Of a stretch of 64,000 nucleotides of DNA, positions 23,272 through 33,719 are shown piece after piece. The notes beneath the pieces were generated by a model. The model was not told where the DNA came from, searched no databases, and saw only the letters and a program-made list of their open reading frames with translations. The number at the start of each line of letters is the position of its first letter. The first letter of the stretch is position 1. The position numbers were made by a program, and so were the translations under genes. The stretch is from assembly GCA_964019335.1 (NCBI GenBank), contig OZ025695.1, positions 62,001 to 126,000 on the forward strand. The letters run 5' to 3'. Origin of the DNA: Diplonema japonicum (lineage: Eukaryota; Euglenozoa; Diplonemea; Diplonemida; Diplonemidae).

Positions 23272-25656
23272 TCAGAATGTTGGAAAGGCGTCCTCTTGGA
23301 GCTGAGTGGGTGTTTGCTTGGGCTTGGGCTTCTTCTTCAATCTGTTGAACCACCCTTGCTTAGGAACACTGCCTGAGGTACCCTCATCCGCGGCTGTGAA
23401 GGCAGAGAACAGAGAAGCATCGTCCCTGATGGACTCCGGGCGTGTTAGGGCGGGTGTTCCCTTCAAAGAGGAGACCATGGACCCCCGCCTGCTGCCCTGC
23501 GTGGAGACGTCGAACAGCTGTTTGTCCTCATCCGCCCTGTCGCTCAGGTTGTCTGGAATGCACCGTTCTTCCTGTTCCTCCTGGTCGGCTTGCCTACTTC
23601 CTGCTAGCGGGTCGTCATACTCCTGTAGCGGGTCTTCATGTTGCCGCGAAGGACCCTCCTCTTCATCACTACTACTTTCAAACAAACCTTTCTTCGCCTT
23701 CTTCGGTTGTGCTTTACTCTGCACGGGCTGCTGCGGCATCGTCGCTGCCTGAGAACCAACAGCAAGAGGCGGTGTGTAACACGGCGGGGGGGACTCCGCT
23801 ACGCCGCATGAAACAGGGGTCTTCCTTTGCTGTTGTTGCACCACTTCCTCCATTGCTGGCTGGGTATAAGCGGGCTCCATTGGCGGGATGTCAACAGCAG
23901 GTGACGCAGACGGCGAGGGTGCCTTTGCTTCCACAGGCGTTGAGATGGGCGGTGTGTAAGAGTCATGTGTGGGTTCGGGTCGCTCCTCTGGTTGCATGGC
24001 AGCGTTGGCCATTCCCTGCCGTGCATGGTTTGATGTTGAATTACCATACCAGCTGTGCCTCTTCCCGAAGCAAGGCCTCTAAGTCCTTCTGCGGGTCGGC
24101 GGAGATGCAGCTGTGCCCGAAGGTCAGCGTGATTTCCTGGTTGGACATCAGCTGCTTGAACATTGAGTCGAACTTCGAGACAGGGTTGTAGTCCACCGCC
24201 ACTAGGAAGCTTCCCACGGGAATAATATCCTGCAAGGCGGCAGCAGGGGTGTCGGGATCAAAGCCCATTACCTGTCGGGGTCGGGTTGTCGCGGTTTATA
24301 GGGCATACCTGCAGTCCCTTCTTCTTCTCCAACCGAAGCCCGATCTTCTGTTTGGGGTTGGTCCTTTGAAGCGGGACATCCCAAGCCTTTTGGCTGTAGT
24401 TTTAAGTGAAAGCATATGGGACGGAAACATACCTATCGCGCCATCTGTTGAGGATTGCCAATGATGCCATCTGAGGGGGTGTCATGCTGCTGTGGTCGCC
24501 GGCAGAGTTCCCTGTCCGCCTTCTCAGTTTCGATATCCCGGACGAGATGCCACGTCTCAGGATATTAGACTTCGCTTGTGTGAAGTAGATAGAAGACTTT
24601 TGCGAACCGTGGGAGGAGTTCGACTTTGCGTCGTCGTCTTGCACCACTGCAGGGGACTCGGGCTCTTGTTGGGGTTCTTCTTTTTTAGGACTGTCAGGCT
24701 CAGGATCAGCCATTAGTATGTCCATGAGGTTGGTCATGCGTTGTTCTTGAAGGGTGTCCTTGACCTTGAAAGGCTGTGCTATGCTCTGGATTTGATCCAT
24801 GTCCTTGCAAGCAACGCAGGACTTAGGGAGAAGGCTCAGGATGGCCTGCTGCTTCTCAATGAGGTGGATGTCGACTTCTTGCTGTATCTCAGCAAGTCTT
24901 TTTCGTGTGGTCCTCGGCAGTGCTTCCCACCTGCTCCGGGTCATGGACATTTTGCACTCGTTGCACTTCAGCTTCAGGAAGATGGGATGTTTCATGTTAG
25001 ATTTTATTTTCCGATTGGCAGATATCAGAACAGTCTGGTGTGGTTGTTCCTCAACTGGTGCTTTGAACTCCACATTGTCCGTCTGTGTGTTCCTGTCTTC
25101 GAGAAACTTCATCCCACCTCCCATCGAGTTGTAGTGGTTCTCCAGCTCCGTGACTTGCTGTTGCAGTGATGCGATTGTCTTGTCTTTGTTCTCCATCTGT
25201 TCCTCGTAGGCTAGGGAGTCGTTTTTAGCCATCTCTGCTTGCATTGAAGCAAACTCTTGCGTTTTGTCCCAAACGTTTTTCTCGTATATGTCAAGCATGA
25301 GGCGCAGCTCTGTGATGGCATGCTGCTGCTTCTGCATGGTGGCGGCGGCCTTCTGGATCCATAGCTCTAGCTTCGTTACCTCACCTTTGGCATTCTCTTC
25401 CGACACCAGCCCGTCGCTTGCCCGCACCAAGTCATGCACCAACCTCTGCACACCATTCAACGTCACGTACATCATCCCACTCACGTCGTCCACTGTCCCC
25501 GCCGACGGACTCTTGATAGACCGCGACACAGTGGGGCGGTAATTACTGTTTTTTTTTTTTTTCTTCTTTTTTTTTTCTTTTTTTTCTTTTTTTTGGGGAG
25601 TCGGTATACCTCTCCTCATCCTCAGGGGGTACCCTCTCCTGCCATCCCTCATTCAT
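23272..25656 (-). CDS. coiled-coil protein with PDZ-like segment, 736 aa
   Basis: Five exons: introns are 25546-25609 (64 nt, with an A-rich tract), 24394-24432 (39 nt), 24272-24308 (37 nt) and 24016-24049 (34 nt). The first exon starts at ATG AAT GAG. Residues 30-190 are predominantly coiled coil. A Cys pair (KLKCNECKMSMTRSRW) and a later CVACKDM could bind metal. After a Ser/Arg region, the segment KIGLRLEKKKGLQVMGFDP through VGSFLVAVD, with downstream FDSMFKQL, has the pattern of a PDZ-type peptide-binding domain. The C-terminal 250 residues are Pro/Gln/Ser/Glu-rich and likely disordered, ending in a basic patch. I do not recognise an orthologue; a scaffolding role is only an inference. 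Confidence 0.75.
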
Positions 25657-25754
25657 CTTTTCCCTCCAACCCCCTTTTTTTTTCCCTCCATGTTTTTCCG
25701 AAATATGCAGAAATGAAATACTGTAAAAACTAAAAATTCCCGGAAGGGAAAACC

Positions 25755-26105
25755 GTTCGACCTTTTCCAGACACCTGAGGGGGGCAGCTCCTTTCGTGTT
25801 GTCGACAAATAACACGGAACAAGTGGAGACAACAGCGACGGGGCGGATGTGATCCTTGCCAGCCTGGAGAGTCTTCTGGAAGAGTATCATGGTCTGGGCT
25901 TGCAAAGTGGTTGAAGATAAGGGCGCAAGGAGAGAGCTTCATCTCCTCGAGAAGCAAGGAAGTTGGGAATCCTACCGTTAGCAGTGGCAAAAAGGGGACG
26001 CAGCGAAGAAGTTGCATCTCATCGACAAGAGGGGCAAACCCGTCCACAACCGCACAAGATGTGTAGCAGTCCGCTCTGTGGTGGATCAACAACACGGGGT
26101 TGCAA
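25755..26105 (-). pseudogene. relic of the Cys-rich secreted protein family
   Basis: Two blocks in different frames match the duplicated gene at 55.5 and 60.1 kb. One block reads NPVLLIHHRADCYTSCAVV (intact gene: DPVLLHHRADCCTTCAAV). The other reads QAQTMILFQKTLQAGK (intact gene: QAQTMTVFQKTFAPGE). The roughly 120 residues normally between them are mostly missing, and there is no N-terminal signal peptide. This is a degraded copy lying between two unrelated genes, 30 kb from the intact copies. Confidence 0.85.
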
Positions 26106-26304
26106 CGCACCAAACCAGCCCTGCTCCGCATTGATCATCGTCTTCGCAGTCCTCCACTCATGCATGTACAGGTCTGCATCTACTTTTTCCTTCCGGGATT
26201 GTTTGTTTACAGTACTAAAAAAAAAAAAAAAAAAAAAAAAACGAAAAGAGGAAACGAAGTAAATAAGACCGCAAATGATGACAAGGCCTGCTATCAGCAA
26301 AGGC

Positions 26305-26841
26305 CTACACACCCATCTTCCACGAAATCAAGTTGAGTGATGGATGACTGAGACGGGCAACCGCCTTGCTTGGTATAGTCGTTGTGAGGACGTAATCGGT
26401 TGGCGTCAAGGCACAGGGGGCTATGAGGTGTATGTTTAAGGGACAGGAGTCGGGGGAACGGAATTCCGCGATGTCGCAGATGAGCCGAGTGCAGTCAGGG
26501 CAGGGGATAGGGGATGTTGGATGGTACCGGTCGGAGTGTTCGGAGTACAGGGCGATGTGGTCTATGTTACAAAGATCATGGCCCTGAGCAGCAGCAGCAG
26601 CGACCGCATTGTGCTCCGCACACCCGTGGAGCATCTTCTTCCTTGAAGCAAGCTCCGGAGACAGCACCTTGAACAGCGCGTGGTTCACCCCATTAACCAC
26701 ATTACTCCCTATTACAAGGCTGCATGTCACATACGTTCTATCTATTACGCACTTCTTCCTCCCATTCACAATCAGCATCCGCAAGCCCACCATCCATTCT
26801 GGGGCCCGTTGCAACACCACGTTTCTTGCGGGGATCAGCAT
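26305..26841 (-). CDS. cytidine deaminase-like zinc enzyme
   Basis: A single exon of 178 aa. It has the zinc site of the cytidine deaminase fold: Cys74-Ala-Glu76 (GCAEHNAVAAAAA) for one metal ligand and the proton-shuttling Glu, and Pro113-Cys114-x-x-Cys117 (IPCPDC) for the other two ligands. Three cysteine ligands are typical of the free-nucleoside cytidine deaminase branch. The family hydrolyses the amino group of cytidine, blasticidin or related bases; the exact substrate is open. The start ATG is preceded by a short out-of-frame upstream ATG frame. It is about 100 nt from the next same-strand gene. Confidence 0.85.
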   Translation of the reverse strand: MLIPARNVVLQRAPEWMVGLRMLIVNGRKKCVIDRTYVTCSLVIGSNVVNGVNHALFKVLSPELASRKKMLHGCAEHNAVAAAAAQGHDLCNIDHIALYSEHSDRYHPTSPIPCPDCTRLICDIAEFRSPDSCPLNIHLIAPCALTPTDYVLTTTIPSKAVARLSHPSLNLISWKMGV

Positions 26842-26940
26842 CGCGTGCTGTTTCTCATAGTGCTCTGTACAATGCTAGGTTAAAACTTCATCACAACAAA
26901 ACAACAAAAAACAAAACCAAAAAACTGTCGTATGGAAATA

Positions 26941-29910
26941 CTACAGCAACGTGACATGCATGCCTCGCACTGCAACTGGTGCTGTATACCCGAGGGTCCC
27001 TAGGTCACGAAGCTCGTCGTTCAAAACTGCGGAGACAAAGGTTTGATACTCCGCGACATCGAAGAGCCCGTTGCGAAGAAGCACAGCAGAGCAAGGGAGC
27101 AAAAGATACGCTTTATTGTTGTTCTTGTCGATAACCTGTTTTGGGTGTGGACAATCTTCCGGAGGGCATACCGCAGCACTGTTTTGAGTCGCTCGCGACA
27201 GGTAGTCCTGTAGCCGTGCATGAGGGACTGAGGTCTTACAAGGACCTCTGTCCTTATGCAGGTAGTATACGAAGAACTTAGCGTGCATCCTGCATGTTGT
27301 GACGTGCATATCTGTGATCATGAAGCGTTTTGCTACGCACCGCATTCTTGACACTGCAGTGTGTGCACGTGACGGCCTATCGTCAGCCGCAATGAAGACC
27401 ACCACGTAGCCAGCGTTTATGTCCTTCACGAACTCTGCAGGAGGGTAGCTGTTCAGAGTAACCACCCACTGCTGCTGTGTCACGCCGTGTAGCACTGCAT
27501 CGCATTCGCCGTCATCTTCCAACATACTTTCTTTTACTTTCTTCTCATGCTCGTCTATGCAGCTCTTCTTTATATCATGGTCTTCAGGCATCGCTGCCCA
27601 TACAGCCCACGCCTCCTCGTTTTCCCCTGCCCTCACGTGAGTTTGTTTCACCTCACCCTCCTCCCCTGTTTCGTACTTTACACGGTACATTTCTCTCTCT
27701 TTCACATGTTCCACCACAGCACCTCGCAGCCAGCCATCCCCGGCAGCTGCGTCCTCCGGTCTTCCACCGAACCAGATCTTTGCGTTCATATCGGGATACA
27801 GTGCTTCAGAAGCAGTGCCATGTTGCACTTCGATCGTTTTATAATCATATTTTCTCACGAACAACTGGAAAGGGTTCTTCAATCGGTATCTCGCGGCCTG
27901 CCGAGCGTCCCACATGCGCCCTGACGAAGCCCGCATGAAGGAATCGAGCATAGCGGGGACAGCACGGGGCATTTTGGTGTCGACCTGGACGCCTTGCCGC
28001 AAGGAGACCAGCTCATGTCCATTGAGGTTGTCCAATTCCTTGTATCTGTCGCGCAACACCTTGTCGGGCGCGGCGCAACGTATGGTGATGACATCAGTGC
28101 TGTGTAAGACAGGTGGCCGTTTCGTGAATACGACCACCAGTACAGTCTCGCAGTCGACGCGTGTCTCGTGGTACGACCACAGAGACCAGCGCTCCCGTCC
28201 GCTATATGTGCCGTTTAGCAGTGTGTTCAGACTGCTCTTTGGGTCATTTGGCTGCCCGCGGACTGTGATCTCGATGGCACCCATGTCATAAGGAAGGCTG
28301 AGGAAGGGGCCTGGGTTGCACCCTGCCAAGGCGTACGAAGAAGCTGAGATATACTCCACAGCAGAGGCAGCTGACAGGAGGTCGGGCTGCCAGTACCGTA
28401 CCACAGCACACAGGTAGCTGTTGAACCAGTCAGGGAAGTTCCGCCTCCCGCGCTGGGTCACGCTAGTGGGCTCGGTTACCCCCTCAAAAAGCTCTGTCAC
28501 TGCACTGTCGACGAACATGCTGACCGTAACATTCACAAACCCATCACACGAACTGATTTGCGGGACCTCCAGCCCTGTCCCCAGCACCACGCTTCCAGGC
28601 ACAACCGGGTGTGTCTCTAGCACCGATCGCATCTTTTTGGGAAGCACAGTTTCCAGGTCGATGGGGACGACAGGCCACCTCCTGGTCTGCTTGAGAGCCT
28701 TCAATGCTGAAACGAAGTCATTGCCACCACCCCCTACCCTCTCGAGCACCTTCAGTTGTTCATAGAGCAGTGCATATGGCTGTTTTGGTGACGACCCGCA
28801 CAGTCCAAGGAGGCCGCTATACTGAAATGCAGCTGACTCGTTTCCAACGACGGCGATGATGCCGCCTCCGGGCTTCACCCGTGAGAGGACGGGGCTTACC
28901 GAGTCGACAATGATAAGGCAGGGTATACCCGTGGCGGTCAGAAGGGTGTAGAGCTCAAGGAGTGATATGAGGTTGAGGTCGGGGGTTATGGTTGCGGTGC
29001 TGGACTCGTTGCGTCGGAGCGGTTTATAGTCGCATGGCAGACGGCCATCGGAAGGAACCAGGAGGAGGCCAAGGTCTGCATGGCGGAAGGCGATGCAGGA
29101 GATCCAGAGTACGTTGTTCTGTTCCTTGTGTGTCCCCAGCCCGTACGAGGCGACAAGCTGCAGGATGTTCGCTCGGGTGGGTTCGCTGGCGTTTGCGTCA
29201 GGCGGGGAGAGCATCCACTTATCAGCCCCATTGGTGCCCCAGTGCGACATTAACATACAAACATAATACCCAGCACGCCTCAAGAGCTCAGCAACACCTG
29301 CCATGTCATCAGTAGCCCTTGCACATCCTAAAGGCGTGAAGCACGTGGCATCTATGCACAAAGCAGTCTTCGGCCTGCTCTCCCGAAAGCAACTTCCTTT
29401 GTCTTCAAAGAATTTCTCTATCTTGTTGTGCTTGAATTTAGTTGCCCTCTCCTTCATGAGATGGCTATAAAGCCTTTTGTACAACCGTGAGATTGTATCT
29501 TGTTGCTTGGCGTTGACCGCTGCTGTGTCCGACATTTGCATCTTCTCAACCTTGTCTCTGAGTGCAGCCGCAGTTTCCATGTGCGAAGTGATCTCTGTCT
29601 CCTGTCGCAAAATCAGTAAGTTCTGTTCTAACAAACGGTCCGCGTCGAGTTTCTTCAGCCGCCTGCGCTCCTTCTCCTCGAACCATTTGGTTTCTTCCTC
29701 CTCTCTTTGCTTCACCAGCTGGTCGTGTTCTCTCACCCTTTCTTCCATTCTTTTCTTGCTCTCCCTTTGTTTAAGCGTTTCATGCTCTTCTTCCAACCCC
29801 TCATATCTCCCCATCAATGTTGCCAGTTGCTTCTCCGCATCCTCGTACTTCACTTGCCACTCCGAGACAACTGCGTCAGGCGACGAGGCCTCTCGCTTTT
29901 TGGGTGGCAT
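26941..29910 (-). CDS. coiled-coil protein with degenerate caspase-like domain, 989 aa
   Basis: A single long frame begins MPPKKREASS. Residues 15-165 are coiled coil, similar in style to small axonemal coiled-coil proteins. Residues 181-340 follow the order of a metacaspase/paracaspase p20 domain: KTALCIDATCF, LGCARATDDMAGVAELLRRA, then PTRANILQLV, VLWISCIAF, LLLVPSDG and CLIIVDSVSP. The catalytic His-Gly (normally SGHG) is absent and the catalytic Cys of DSCHSG is Val, so it should be proteolytically inactive. Around residues 740-790 the segment AKIWFGGRPE to RVKYETGEEGEV looks like a Tudor/SH3-type barrel. The remainder is globular and unassigned. Function is unknown; a scaffold or regulatory pseudo-protease is plausible. 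Confidence 0.8.
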   Translation of the reverse strand: MPPKKREASSPDAVVSEWQVKYEDAEKQLATLMGRYEGLEEEHETLKQRESKKRMEERVREHDQLVKQREEEETKWFEEKERRRLKKLDADRLLEQNLLILRQETEITSHMETAAALRDKVEKMQMSDTAAVNAKQQDTISRLYKRLYSHLMKERATKFKHNKIEKFFEDKGSCFRESRPKTALCIDATCFTPLGCARATDDMAGVAELLRRAGYYVCMLMSHWGTNGADKWMLSPPDANASEPTRANILQLVASYGLGTHKEQNNVLWISCIAFRHADLGLLLVPSDGRLPCDYKPLRRNESSTATITPDLNLISLLELYTLLTATGIPCLIIVDSVSPVLSRVKPGGGIIAVVGNESAAFQYSGLLGLCGSSPKQPYALLYEQLKVLERVGGGGNDFVSALKALKQTRRWPVVPIDLETVLPKKMRSVLETHPVVPGSVVLGTGLEVPQISSCDGFVNVTVSMFVDSAVTELFEGVTEPTSVTQRGRRNFPDWFNSYLCAVVRYWQPDLLSAASAVEYISASSYALAGCNPGPFLSLPYDMGAIEITVRGQPNDPKSSLNTLLNGTYSGRERWSLWSYHETRVDCETVLVVVFTKRPPVLHSTDVITIRCAAPDKVLRDRYKELDNLNGHELVSLRQGVQVDTKMPRAVPAMLDSFMRASSGRMWDARQAARYRLKNPFQLFVRKYDYKTIEVQHGTASEALYPDMNAKIWFGGRPEDAAAGDGWLRGAVVEHVKEREMYRVKYETGEEGEVKQTHVRAGENEEAWAVWAAMPEDHDIKKSCIDEHEKKVKESMLEDDGECDAVLHGVTQQQWVVTLNSYPPAEFVKDINAGYVVVFIAADDRPSRAHTAVSRMRCVAKRFMITDMHVTTCRMHAKFFVYYLHKDRGPCKTSVPHARLQDYLSRATQNSAAVCPPEDCPHPKQVIDKNNNKAYLLLPCSAVLLRNGLFDVAEYQTFVSAVLNDELRDLGTLGYTAPVAVRGMHVTLL

Positions 29911-29998
29911 TGTGGCCTGTTGATGGTTTGATGCGTTAATAATACGGACACGGAAATATAGGGGGAAGGACAGAAAATTGCGATGCAGCAGAAGCGCA

Positions 29999-30988
29999 TC
30001 AACGGGGGCTTCTGTAAGCTGGTTGGTCCCCGCCGGTGGAAAGGTAAGCTACTAACTCATTCCATTCCTGTTTCTTTTTCACAGGATATTTTTTCTCGTA
30101 GGTTGTGATGTACTTCTCGTGCAGGGCGGCGTTGACGTCCTTCTTGTCTTGCATTGCATTCGAGGACAGACGCTGCCCGGACTCTGCAGCCACCGTCTTG
30201 TTGATACGTGGTGACGGACGTGAGAAAGCGCCTCTGGATGACCAGGTCAACGTGGCAGGTGGTGACCTGACCTCGTACCTATTGTACAGCCTGTCGTGTA
30301 TGGTGTCGTACCCATCATCTGCGTCTTCATTGGCAAGTCCTTTGTGTAGCCTACTTGCCGATCTTCTCAACCTGTGCCCTGTGAGGGGGGCAGTCTTTTC
30401 TACGGGGGGCGTGGGGTTGTATTGCTTTTCTAGCTTTGTAGACACTGCTTTGTCCCATTCTTTGCTCACGATGAACTGATGCTCCATTTTCCTGCGGGAC
30501 AAAACCCTGCCCCTTTTCTTTGGAGCGCAGTACCTGTTGAACAGCTTCTCGTGGCAGACCTGTTGATTCTTCAAGCTGTCGTCGTACAAACGTTTGACCA
30601 ATGAGCTTTGGTCCTTTTCGCTAAGCTTCTTCGAACCGCACTCCACAACGATTTCAGGGGAGTACGTTCGCATGGCACCACCGGGCTTCCATGGATTGTT
30701 TTTCAATACTTCGGCCAGCCCGCGGCTACACGACCGTGCATCGCCCTTTGTCACATACCGTACAATCGCTGCAGTTTCACTTTCCATGTGATGCTTGCCG
30801 TCTGACTTTCTTTCCTTCTTCCTTACAGCTTCAATTGGAATGCACCCGCCGAGCATGTTTCCCCGGTGGTGCGCTTCGGAATGCAGCTTCTTCCCTTGCT
30901 TAACATACTCCTCCTGCGAAGACCACGTCACCGCAGAGGGGCGTGCCCCTAACCTGAAATCCAAATCTCTTTCCTTCCTAACATTCAT
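29999..30988 (-). CDS. unrecognised basic protein with Leu-Tyr repeats, 329 aa
   Basis: A single-exon frame rich in Lys, Arg and Ser with no signal peptide or membrane helix. A loose motif recurs: LVKRLYDDSLKN, CHEKLFNRYC, IHDRLYNRYEV and ALHEKYITTYE. WSS motifs also occur twice (VTWSSQEEY and LTWSSRGAF). This style is seen in cytoskeleton-associated proteins of flagellates, but I do not recognise the family. Its start lies 137 nt from the gankyrin stop and its stop 88 nt from the next gene. Confidence 0.7.
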   Translation of the reverse strand: MNVRKERDLDFRLGARPSAVTWSSQEEYVKQGKKLHSEAHHRGNMLGGCIPIEAVRKKERKSDGKHHMESETAAIVRYVTKGDARSCSRGLAEVLKNNPWKPGGAMRTYSPEIVVECGSKKLSEKDQSSLVKRLYDDSLKNQQVCHEKLFNRYCAPKKRGRVLSRRKMEHQFIVSKEWDKAVSTKLEKQYNPTPPVEKTAPLTGHRLRRSASRLHKGLANEDADDGYDTIHDRLYNRYEVRSPPATLTWSSRGAFSRPSPRINKTVAAESGQRLSSNAMQDKKDVNAALHEKYITTYEKKYPVKKKQEWNELVAYLSTGGDQPAYRSPR

Positions 30989-31125
30989 TCATAAAACAAT
31001 TTCTCCCCCCCCCCCCCCACCCACACTTTTTAATGTGTTTCGACTGAGCCGTGATCGAAGAAGAATAGGTGTGTTTCTCTAAACTATCCCAACCCATCGA
31101 GCTAGCCTCTCACCCTTAGGAGGTG

Positions 31126-31797
31126 CTAGAGGTCATGGTAGTACTTTCCTTCTTTGTTCCTGATCTCCTTGTCAGCACCGTTTTGGATAAGCAAGCAGCC
31201 GATATCTCTGCGATGGGTGAAGTCACAGTGTGTGTGTGTGCGTGCATACTTGTTGTTCTCCATGGACGCGTAGTGGAGGGGTGTGTCCCCTATGCGGTCT
31301 TGGGCGTTAACGTTGCACCCTGCCGATAGCAGGACTTCGATCAGGTCGGCAGACCCTCTCAAAACGGCGCGGTGCAGAGGGGTCTGCAGGGACCCGTCAG
31401 CAAGCGTCGCAGAGGCGCCCTTTTGGAGGAGCTTCTGCACAATTTTGATATGTCCCTTCGATGCAGCCATCATGAGAGCAGTCTTGGAGTGGGACTCGGG
31501 GTACCTTTCGTCTAAATTTTTTTTTGTATTTTCAAGCAGTATGTCGACTACAGATTCCAACCCAACTGCGCACGCGCTCATCAGCGGCGTGACACCCCCC
31601 TCATCCACTGTGTCCACAGATGCTCCCTTCCCTATCAGGTAGCTTACCACCAGCTGCTGCCTCAACGTAACTGCCCAATGCAGCGGTGTCCTCTCATCAC
31701 CATCTGTTCTGTTCACATCAGCGCCTTCTTCGACAAGCTGTTCTAGTGCCTCAAGCTTCCCTTCCTTTGCGCAGCTGAACACAGTGTCGAGAGGCAT
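31126..31797 (-). CDS. PSMD10: gankyrin-like ankyrin protein (26S proteasome assembly chaperone)
   Basis: Six ankyrin repeats (ERTPLHWAVTLRQQLVVSYL, GVTPLMSACAVGLESVVDIL, KTALMMAASKGHIKIVQKLL, QTPLHRAVLRGSADLIEVLL and others) start within a few residues of the N-terminus, as in PSMD10/Nas6. That protein binds the Rpt3 ATPase during 19S base assembly. The last repeat (TPLHYASMEN) is interrupted by a 42-nt intron, 31208-31249. Because 42 is a multiple of three and lacks a stop, the intron can be misread as a 14-residue insert of His/Thr. Spliced length is 209 aa, against 226 in human. The C-terminus (NKEGKYYHDL) lacks the usual last helix, so one more small intron may have been missed there. 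Confidence 0.82.
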   Translation of the reverse strand: MPLDTVFSCAKEGKLEALEQLVEEGADVNRTDGDERTPLHWAVTLRQQLVVSYLIGKGASVDTVDEGGVTPLMSACAVGLESVVDILLENTKKNLDERYPESHSKTALMMAASKGHIKIVQKLLQKGASATLADGSLQTPLHRAVLRGSADLIEVLLSAGCNVNAQDRIGDTPLHYASMENNKYARTHTHCDFTHRRDIGCLLIQNGADKEIRNKEGKYYHDL

Positions 31798-32016
31798 ATT
31801 TTCTTTTTTTTCCCTTTTTAACTTTCTTCTCCCCTTCCTTTGTCGTGTGTGTCATAACCTCCTTACACAAAAGAAACAATATTTGAAGATATCTAAGCGC
31901 TGACTGGAAAGCCATCTGAAACTTGAGCTGTAAAACCTTCATGAAATGAAGAAACGAGTTTTTAGTTTGTCACGTTGGGGGGTGACCCTCCAAAGACTGA
32001 TGTGTGCAGCGTCCAG

Positions 32017-33578
32017 TTATTCTGGTAAAACGCGTGAACACGCCCTTTCCTCCTCTTCAATTGACTGAGCGATGAGGCCCTGTGCAGCTGCGGCCGTGTT
32101 TATGTTTTCCACAATAGAGTTGTAAGCATCCTCCAGCTGTGCCTCGAGGCCGCCCAGCATATTCTGCCCGGGACCCTCGTCTTCCCGGAGGTTGTTGGTC
32201 GCCACTGTCTTCTCTTCCTGTTTCTCCTCCTCCTTCACCTTCTCCTTCTCTTCCTCCTTCTTTCCTCCTCCTCCTTCTCCTCCTCTTCCACGTTGCTGTC
32301 ATACGCATTTGTAAATTCCTTGTTGTCGTCCTCGGTTTTTTCGCCTTTCAGTTCGAGTGCGGACTGCATATTTGTACTGCTTAAGGCGTCAAGTGCACTC
32401 GCGTACTCTGGAGGGGGGCCTGTTGACAGTTTAATGCCGCCAATGGCATAGCCCTTCTCTGCTATAGCCATAAGCTCCTTCAAAGGGTTCTTCTGTATCA
32501 TCCTGACCTTCCGCGATGTCATATCAGGTGGTGCTGTTGCTGGCCGCACGCGTATGCGGTCAGGGTTGTCCAGCCGCGCACTCTTTCTATCCATCACATG
32601 TATCACCGTGCCGGGTGCCGTCGAGGGCCGCCGCATGGGGTAGGTGGGGATCGTCTTTCTCATACGCGACGACCAAAAGTCGTTCCGCTTCTTGCTGCCC
32701 GCCTCCGCCTGCTTCCTTGCCTTCTCACCAGCAGGACCTCGCAGCCTGGTCCGCATTGTGCCACTGTTATGAAAGTTGTACTTGTCAAAAGGAAGAGGCA
32801 TCTGCGATGCAGAAGGCCGTGTGCTGAATACGGGAGACGGCGATCTACGTGACGTGCTCAGCGAAGAGAGTGCCTTGAGAGACCCGTCTGCATATGTAAG
32901 GGGTCCCGGTCCTGCGGACTTGTGCACCTTCATCTCGCATTTTGAGAAGGCACCCCCGACACTATTGCTCTCTACGTGTGTGTACTTTGGGTTGTAGATT
33001 GGTCCAGGAGATTCCTGGTGGACCGCCCAGTTCATGTTGCGTGACTCTTTGGAAATGACACCGCCTGCATTTCGCTTCACGGCGTCGACGATGGTGTTGG
33101 AGTCTGAGGAGTAGTACCCCGGGGCAGGCCCTGTGGTCCCCTTCAAGAGCAGGGGGTCCTTGGGGAACGCGTTACCAGCAGTAGCTAGATTGAAGTTCGC
33201 AGCATATGACTTAGGGAGAGACGCCTTCCACGCAGCCTCCGTAGTGATAGGCCCTGCAGTACCTTCCTTTTCCCTTTCCGATGACCATCCAAACCGCGGC
33301 TCCAAGCTGAACGTTGCTGAAAAGCTCTTTGGTTGCGTGAGTTGGTATGCTCGTGAATTGCTCGTGATGCACCCCTCAGGACTGCTTGGCTTCACTTTCA
33401 AGACTTGCGTGTAGTTTCGCTTTCTCCCCGACTTGAAACACATCGGTATCTTCTTCTCAACAAAAGGCTCCGGCTTGGGGGAGTAGTAGGTAGGCCCAGG
33501 GGTGAACACTACTTCCTGATGAAGAGTGGGCTTTGCAAGCTGCTCTATCCTCTCCTGCCGCTGAGCCACCCTGATCAT
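32017..33578 (-). CDS. SHIPPO/ODF3-type Pro-Gly-Pro repeat protein, apparent frameshift near 3' end
   Basis: The first 440 residues carry Pro-Gly-Pro-type repeats diagnostic of SHIPPO/ODF3 proteins (TPGPTYYSPKPE, TGPAPGYYSSDS, SPGPIYNPKYT, GPGPLTYADG), followed by a basic region and a Glu/Lys/Arg run. These proteins line axonemal microtubules or accessory structures. The frame stops at 32235 within a GAG/AGG-rich tract, while another frame across the tract continues with good coding character to 32017 (NMLGGLEAQLEDAYNSIV, QGLIAQSIEEEERA). I see no GT-AG intron that joins them, so the span is given as one gene with a one- or two-base shift between about 32240 and 32290. An assembly error in the repeat is the simplest cause. 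Confidence 0.78.
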
Positions 33579-33688
33579 CTTGTGTTTTTGGCTCTTTATG
33601 CCAACTGTTTTTTCTCTTTTTTTTCTTCATTTTTCTTCTCTCCCCCAAAACATGACACTGTTTACTTAATATAATACTGAGATCCGAA

Positions 33689-33719
<31 letters not shown>

